Part shown: piece by piece, positions 59,966-64,000 of the stretch
Numbering within the stretch: the first letter of the stretch is position 1
How the letters are laid out: the number at the start of each line of letters is the position of its first letter
Origin: Rhodoferax sp.
GTDB taxonomy: Bacteria > Pseudomonadota > Gammaproteobacteria > Burkholderiales > Burkholderiaceae_C
Length of the DNA stretch: 64,000 nt
Reading direction: 5' to 3'
Assembly (NCBI RefSeq): GCF_028688795.1
Contig: NZ_JAQTXM010000020.1
Location: 29,989-93,988 of the forward strand
Program-made: the position numbers and the translations under genes
The notes under the pieces: model-generated
The model's input: only the letters and a program-made list of their open reading frames with translations
What the model was told of the DNA's origin: nothing
Databases searched by the model: none

Positions 59966-61222
59966 ATGGGAACTCAAGTCAACCTGCTCGACGATGTCCA
60001 GATACGACATTGGATAAACAAAGGCGCGCCACTCGCTCGCTCGGATGGCGGCGGCCTGACATTCACACTCTCAAACTCAGGCACGGCCAGTTGGGTCCTT
60101 CGCTACCGGACAGGCGCTGGACGGCGCAAAGAACTGACACTCGGCAACTACCCTGACCTTTCGCTTGCGAAGGCACGGCAACTTGCGCGCGCAAATCGCG
60201 TGGAAGTAGACAAAGGCAACGACCCGGCAGTCGAGAAAAAAGTTGAGAAGATGCGCTCCAAGATGGCATGGACCGTCCGCGCACTCATAGCTGACTACAA
60301 AGAAAAGAAACTCGTCTCGCCCCATCTCGCCGAAGGAACGATCTACTACCGCAAGTGGGATTTCGAAAAGGTCATCCTGCCCAAGCTCGGTTCCCTCGAA
60401 GTACAGCAGGTCACCCCGGCAGAAATCGTGCACGTATTGGAATCGGCCAAACGCTCCTGGACTATCTCAAAGCGTATCCTGACTTCATGCAAGCTGTTGT
60501 TTGCGCATGCTTGCGGCAAACGTCTGATTGATTCCAATCCAACAGCTGGTATTGACTTGGTTGCCTTGATGGGGCAGCGACCCCCTGTTCGCAAGCGTGT
60601 GATGCTTACAGAGGAAGAGCTCCGCACGCTACTCGCCAATATCGATGACATTGGCGTTGAGAATGCCCTGGCCTTTCGCATTCTCTTGGCAACCTGCGTA
60701 CGGTCCGTTGAACTGGCGAAGGCCCGGTGGGAGCACATTGACTTGGACCTTGGAACCTGGTGGGTTCCCGATGAGTCGGTTAAGACACGAAACGGCTTCC
60801 TCGTGCCACTGACACCAACCGTTGTGGGTTGGTTCAACGACCTGCAGGATCTCGCTGGTGACTCTCCATGGGTATTGCCTGCACGTGTGGAGCGCAGGCG
60901 GAGACGGCTTGGAGATATCCACGTTGGCGAAACAACACTCTGGGCGGCCATCGCAAGAGCATTCGAACGGGGCGATATCGAGATCCGCAAGTTCACCCCA
61001 CACGACACGCGAAGCACCGCCAAGGGACACATGCGCAACATGGGAATCTCGCGCGAGATATCCGAAATTGCATTGAACCATACCCTAAAAGGGATGGAAG
61101 CGATCTACGACGTTCGGGAAGAAATTCCCGAACGCAGGATCGCCCTGGAACGATGGGCAGCTTTCATTGCTGCTTGCGAAAGTGGGAAGCCTTGGAATGT
61201 CGTACCCTTGAAAGTAGCGTGA
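59966..61222 (+). CDS. P4-type tyrosine integrase
   Basis: 418 aa site-specific recombinase with a DUF4102 N-terminal arm domain (LARSDGGGLTFTLSNSGTAS, KELTLGNYPDLSLAKARQLA), a SAM-like core-binding domain and the catalytic domain. Catalytic residues: Arg in CVRSVELAKARW, HxxR in PHDTRSTAKGHMR, His in ALNHTLKG and Tyr in AIYDVREE. It is the first gene of the element and should catalyse its integration and excision. Confidence 0.93.
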   Translation: MGTQVNLLDDVQIRHWINKGAPLARSDGGGLTFTLSNSGTASWVLRYRTGAGRRKELTLGNYPDLSLAKARQLARANRVEVDKGNDPAVEKKVEKMRSKMAWTVRALIADYKEKKLVSPHLAEGTIYYRKWDFEKVILPKLGSLEVQQVTPAEIVHVLESAKRSWTISKRILTSCKLLFAHACGKRLIDSNPTAGIDLVALMGQRPPVRKRVMLTEEELRTLLANIDDIGVENALAFRILLATCVRSVELAKARWEHIDLDLGTWWVPDESVKTRNGFLVPLTPTVVGWFNDLQDLAGDSPWVLPARVERRRRRLGDIHVGETTLWAAIARAFERGDIEIRKFTPHDTRSTAKGHMRNMGISREISEIALNHTLKGMEAIYDVREEIPERRIALERWAAFIAACESGKPWNVVPLKVA

Positions 61223-61307
61223 CGAAATTATCAAGATGTGCAGGTCTGCGAATTGACATGCGCCAGATCTGTTTCGACATGAGAAGCCAAGCCGCCGAGC
61301 AATGCAT

Positions 61308-61841
61308 TCACCGCGAAGACGGATCACACGGTCGAACAAACGCACATTTGCGACACAGGCACGATGAACAGGTGGACTGAGGTTCAACCTTCCCAGCAAA
61401 CAGCTCCCCCCGCCTTATCGCCAGAAAAATTACATCGGCATGTGATATCAGTCTCACTTGATGACAACCCATTCGGAAGCCATCTGGCCGCTCAGTCACA
61501 ATATAGGCGTAATCCGCGACAACATCTCCCGTGTGCGTCATTAAGGCCACGCGCTGTGCCGACAATTCAATGACATCCGACTGATACGTCCGATTCGTCT
61601 CCCTGGTTTTCAGCTCAACCAGCACCAACACACCTGCCGCATTGCGATAAACCCTATCCACCCTGGCAGAAATTGACACCGGCCCGGCGGATTGGAATAA
61701 GCGTTCCGCATAGACCAGGCCGGCGCTTCTCAATTCTGGCGGCAACCTTGCCTGGCGTGGGTCTGACTTACTACGCCACCACCAAAGAAGGATGACCGCG
61801 AGCGCACCGACGGCAATAACGGCTAAGGCATCAAGCCTCAT
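61308..61841 (-). CDS. C-terminal half of a Cas4/RecB-like PD-(D/E)XK nuclease, membrane-anchored
   Basis: 177 aa from ATG 61841. An N-terminal transmembrane helix (LDALAVIAVGALAVILLWWW) is followed by the nuclease motifs: Asp62 in ARVDRVYR, Glu76-Leu-Lys78 in LVLVELKTR, and Gln96 in ELSAQRVAL. A C-terminal cysteine cluster (Cys158, 161, 163, 166, 172) suits an Fe-S cluster. The N-terminal Cys and His motif of such nucleases is missing here but present in the gene just upstream, with which it overlaps by 11 bp. Confidence 0.75.
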   Translation of the reverse strand: MRLDALAVIAVGALAVILLWWWRSKSDPRQARLPPELRSAGLVYAERLFQSAGPVSISARVDRVYRNAAGVLVLVELKTRETNRTYQSDVIELSAQRVALMTHTGDVVADYAYIVTERPDGFRMGCHQVRLISHADVIFLAIRRGELFAGKVEPQSTCSSCLCRKCAFVRPCDPSSR

Positions 61842-62130
61842 GGCGCTGTTTCCTGGCTTGAAACCACCTTGCCGCACACAAGACAAGCCAGCGTCCAAAC
61901 TCCATGAAGGCAACAAAACAACGCCCCGGGCGAGCCGAATCCCTATGCTGTTCCCGATAAAAGTGCTCATGCGCCAGTCGACCGCGCTTGATTGCCTGCT
62001 GCTGTTCAACGGTCAGTCGCTTGCCATAGCGATGTTCAAACACCACCAGCCGCTCGCACACGCCCATCTGCGCCAGTTCTGACGCGCTGACTGACGCCCT
62101 CCGGCGTCCATGCCTCTTCGCCGACGCCAT
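61831..62130 (-). CDS. N-terminal half of the Cas4/RecB-like nuclease
   Basis: 99 aa. The stretch SASELAQMGVCERLVVFEHR carries Cys25, and AIKRGRLAHEHFYRE has the GxxxH-type motif (His54). These are the first cluster cysteine and first active-site motif of Cas4/AddB-type nucleases. The protein ends with a hydrophobic segment (FGRWLVLCAARWFQAR). The catalytic Asp-ExK motifs are in the next gene. It starts 2 bp after the preceding stop. Confidence 0.7.
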   Translation of the reverse strand: MASAKRHGRRRASVSASELAQMGVCERLVVFEHRYGKRLTVEQQQAIKRGRLAHEHFYREQHRDSARPGRCFVAFMEFGRWLVLCAARWFQARKQRHEA

Positions 62131-62132
62131 GA

Positions 62133-62435
62133 TCAGTCCTCCCCATCGACCATTGGCGCATCGAACGCCTGGACGACATGCCCTGCAACGGCCGGATTGA
62201 CCTTCGAGGGCGCCTGTAACGCCGATGCAGCCGATTGGGATAACGCTCCCGCCGCCGGTACCAGCATCCAGTTCTGTGCCAACAACCCCTCATGAGCCAG
62301 AAAGCGCAGCCGGTTCACCCGCTTCGTTCCCTTGTTGAACCGGATCAGGTCATCGTAGAGGCGCGGGTTGTCCTCCCTCGTCATCTCGAACAGCAGCCGA
62401 ACCGGCTCGCCGTTTGTTTCTTTGTCCCGGTTCAT
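62133..62435 (-). CDS. Small ParR-like protein downstream of the ParM homologue
   Basis: 100 aa. The first half (VRLLFEMTREDNPRLYDDLI, RVNRLRFLAHEGLL) has the look of a ribbon-helix-helix ParR/StbB-type adaptor; the second half is Ala/Pro-rich. Its ATG overlaps the ParM-like stop by 4 bp, the same order as parM-parR on plasmids. The assignment is by pattern and position only. Confidence 0.6.
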   Translation of the reverse strand: MNRDKETNGEPVRLLFEMTREDNPRLYDDLIRFNKGTKRVNRLRFLAHEGLLAQNWMLVPAAGALSQSAASALQAPSKVNPAVAGHVVQAFDAPMVDGED

Positions 62436-63478
62436 GCGCCCTCTCCTTCCAACCGTGTTGTGCGGGCAGCACGACCGAGACTTTGCATCGCAGTGGCGGC
62501 GTAATTCGTGCCAGCGATCTGGTAGCCCCGCAAATTCGAGAACATCGGCTCTTTGACCTCCAGAATCTGATGTGTCGCAAACGCCTCCTTCACCGCCTTT
62601 TTGAACAGGAAGGCGCCGCCACCGACCAGGATGACATGCTGGACGTCATAGAACTCCCCGATGCGACGCATCATGGCCCCCACCGCCTGCTTCGTGACGC
62701 TTTCCACCACCGGCCTCATGCGCGCCAGACTGTAGGTCCGCTGGAAAATTGTCAAGTTTTTGTTGGTACGCAGCGCCAGATCGATGGCGTCCAGCTGGTT
62801 GTAGGGTCGGCCGATCTCCGCGCTGATGTCGTCCGCAATCACCTGCAGGATGTCGGACACCCCGCGGTTAACTGAATGGCTGCGCTTGTGCGACAGCTTC
62901 ATGCCCCGTGCCACCAGCCAGTCGAAGGTGCGCGAACCGGGATCGATCACCAGGCTATGCTCGTTCTCCATTGCCACCACCTTGTCATGCTGCGAGGCGT
63001 AGTCGATCAGTGCCCCGTTGGGCTGGGCCATGGCCAGCGCCTTGCGCACCAGCACGGTCTTGCCATTGCCCACGTCATGGGTGCCAGTCATCAATTTTTC
63101 CAGCGCGGCCTTCTTCAAGGCAAACATGGCCACCGGCAGCCCCACCACCAGCAGGTCGATGGTGTCGACCTTCATCATCCGCAGTGCCCCGCGTGCCAGG
63201 GCCAAGTATTCCGGGGTGTCAATAAAGTTGTCGTGGATCTGCGTGGCACGAAAGGTGTCGGCAGCCAGCATGACGTCCGGCCCCACTTCATAAAACATGC
63301 CGCCAATCGGGATGGCGACGGTTTTGCGGCGATCCGCACCCAAGGTGGTGGAGGGGTCGCGTGGAAAGGGGTAGGCCAGCGATGGGAAGCTGGCACAGTG
63401 AATGTCCTCGCCAGAGACACCGGTGACGTACTTGGTGTTGCCGTAGCCAACGTCCACGGCTCGAATGATCAGTTCCAT
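62432..63478 (-). CDS. ParM/StbA-like actin homologue
   Basis: 348 aa from ATG 63478, with GGAG six bases upstream. Actin-fold ATPase motifs: AVDVGYGNTKYV (phosphate 1), LVIDPGSRTFDWLV (phosphate 2) and VILVGGGAFLFKKAV (adenosine). It resembles plasmid segregation ParM/StbA and the actin-like protein of PRTRC cassettes. On an integrated element it would partition or stabilise the excised circle. Confidence 0.88.
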   Translation of the reverse strand: MELIIRAVDVGYGNTKYVTGVSGEDIHCASFPSLAYPFPRDPSTTLGADRRKTVAIPIGGMFYEVGPDVMLAADTFRATQIHDNFIDTPEYLALARGALRMMKVDTIDLLVVGLPVAMFALKKAALEKLMTGTHDVGNGKTVLVRKALAMAQPNGALIDYASQHDKVVAMENEHSLVIDPGSRTFDWLVARGMKLSHKRSHSVNRGVSDILQVIADDISAEIGRPYNQLDAIDLALRTNKNLTIFQRTYSLARMRPVVESVTKQAVGAMMRRIGEFYDVQHVILVGGGAFLFKKAVKEAFATHQILEVKEPMFSNLRGYQIAGTNYAATAMQSLGRAARTTRLEGEGA

Positions 63479-63497
63479 AAAAAACTCCAAATCAGGG

Positions 63498-63842
63498 TTA
63501 CAGGGCGATCAGCATCGGTGGCCCGACGCCGTCCATCCACGCAGAAATCCCCTTCAAACCGTCCGGTTTCGGGATCGGCTCTGGCCTGAGTCCCAATGCA
63601 ACCTTGTCAGGTCGCACTGAAACGAGACCGTTTTCATCGGACATGTGGAGAAGTCCTGCGTGTCGAACCACGGTCTCACCGCAAACCGAACTGTCAAGGG
63701 CTTGAATGGCGCAGATCGCGCTGATTGAGGTTCTTTTTCGTTCCAGCCATCCAAATTGGCCAACAACCCGGTCAACGTCCCGTCCGAGACCAGAGGCCGC
63801 GATTTCCCTTGTCAAGCCCGCATGCAGCCTCGCTTTCAACAC
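63498..63842 (-). CDS. Hypothetical protein upstream of the ParM-like gene
   Basis: Open frame of about 114 codons with a TTG start. The section DVDRVVGQFGWLERKRTS and LLHMSDENGLVSVRPDKVAL looks protein-like, and it ends 19 bp before the ParM-like gene. No family is recognised, and the frame is closed by a stop shortly upstream, so it may be a fragment of a larger gene. Confidence 0.4.
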   Translation of the reverse strand: MLKARLHAGLTREIAASGLGRDVDRVVGQFGWLERKRTSISAICAIQALDSSVCGETVVRHAGLLHMSDENGLVSVRPDKVALGLRPEPIPKPDGLKGISAWMDGVGPPMLIAL

Positions 63843-64000
63843 CCTCGGGACAATAAACGCGGCTCACGGCCACATCCCGGTTCGTCAATCGCCACCCAAA
63901 ACCACCTGGAAATCAGCAGCATTTCCGGCACGCCTGCTTGACCCAGCCTCTTCTTTCGCGTCAACTACAGGTTCCCGAGGGCGTCCTGGCCCTGCTCCAT
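63843..64000. other. Right edge of window, no clear gene
   Basis: Only short frames are seen, for example a 42-codon minus-strand frame (63836-63964, TTG start). The element continues beyond the window. Confidence 0.4.

Noticed and set aside
61308..62130. A CRISPR-Cas locus around the Cas4-like genes
   Set aside because: No direct-repeat/spacer array and no cas1, cas2 or effector gene is visible; Cas4-like nucleases also occur outside CRISPR systems.

Overview
The window is about 64 kb of dense, GC-rich bacterial chromosome with the gene content and style of a betaproteobacterium of the order Burkholderiales, most likely family Comamonadaceae (Rhodoferax/Polaromonas type). This placement is an inference. 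It rests on the Bug-type tricarboxylate receptor, TRAP and TTT transporters, abundant GTG/TTG starts, and a roughly 50-bp AT-rich repeat (core TAGCTGCTTRCGC...GGGCTAGAGGCC) scattered through and between genes. One tRNA, tRNA-Ser(CGA), is present. There is no rRNA and no CRISPR array.

Layout. 0.1-5.6 kb: a LuxR-type response regulator faces a three-gene operon of TonB-dependent receptor, orphan periplasmic binding protein and hybrid histidine kinase. 5.7-10.3 kb: a gluconate-type TRAP transporter (dctQ, dctM, dctP) with gluconokinase, divergent from a LacI-type regulator, with two identical 14-bp palindromic operators between them. 10.3-13.8 kb: flavodoxin/WrbA-like protein, pirin, LysR regulator and an FAD oxidoreductase. 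13.8-19.8 kb: gluQ, a PAS-GGDEF-EAL protein, trmB and a pseudouridine synthase. 19.9-31.8 kb: a long leftward block holding a tripartite tricarboxylate transporter (tctB, tctA, and tctC further on), an SDR protein, an EamA exporter, a GspE/PilB-type ATPase, a spermidine-synthase-like protein, a CoA-binding protein, TatD, an atypical hemerythrin, lolD, lolC and a PIN/RHH toxin-antitoxin pair. 31.8-41.3 kb: membrane spermidine-synthase-like protein, recJ, PHP phosphoesterase, EamA, a YciO-type protein, a site-2 protease, trpS and the tRNA-Ser. 41.3-42.05 kb: a gene-poor stretch with a strong terminator, two perfect palindromes and a small ORF. 42-50.5 kb: coniferyl-aldehyde-type dehydrogenase, a TPP-riboswitch-controlled thiBPQ thiamine transporter, and an operon of PotD-like binding protein, diguanylate cyclase and NadR-like kinase. 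50.5-59.7 kb: a decayed hydrolase, serS, ispH with an FKBP isomerase, radC, Smr, a second hybrid histidine kinase, thyA, EamA and folA.

From about 59.76 kb to the right edge the window enters an integrated element. Directly after folA only the first nine codons of an exodeoxyribonuclease III gene remain before a stop. Then come an AT-rich stretch, an array of direct and inverted repeats, a P4-type tyrosine integrase, and a leftward operon encoding a ParM/StbA-like actin homologue, a small ParR-like protein and two overlapping ORFs that together resemble one Cas4/RecB-type Fe-S nuclease split in two. The element continues past the window.

The best candidates for something new are the ParM-like/split-nuclease operon on the element, the two places where an orphan periplasmic binding protein sits in an operon with a signalling protein, and the reuse of the dispersed repeat as in-frame coding sequence and as start-codon context.
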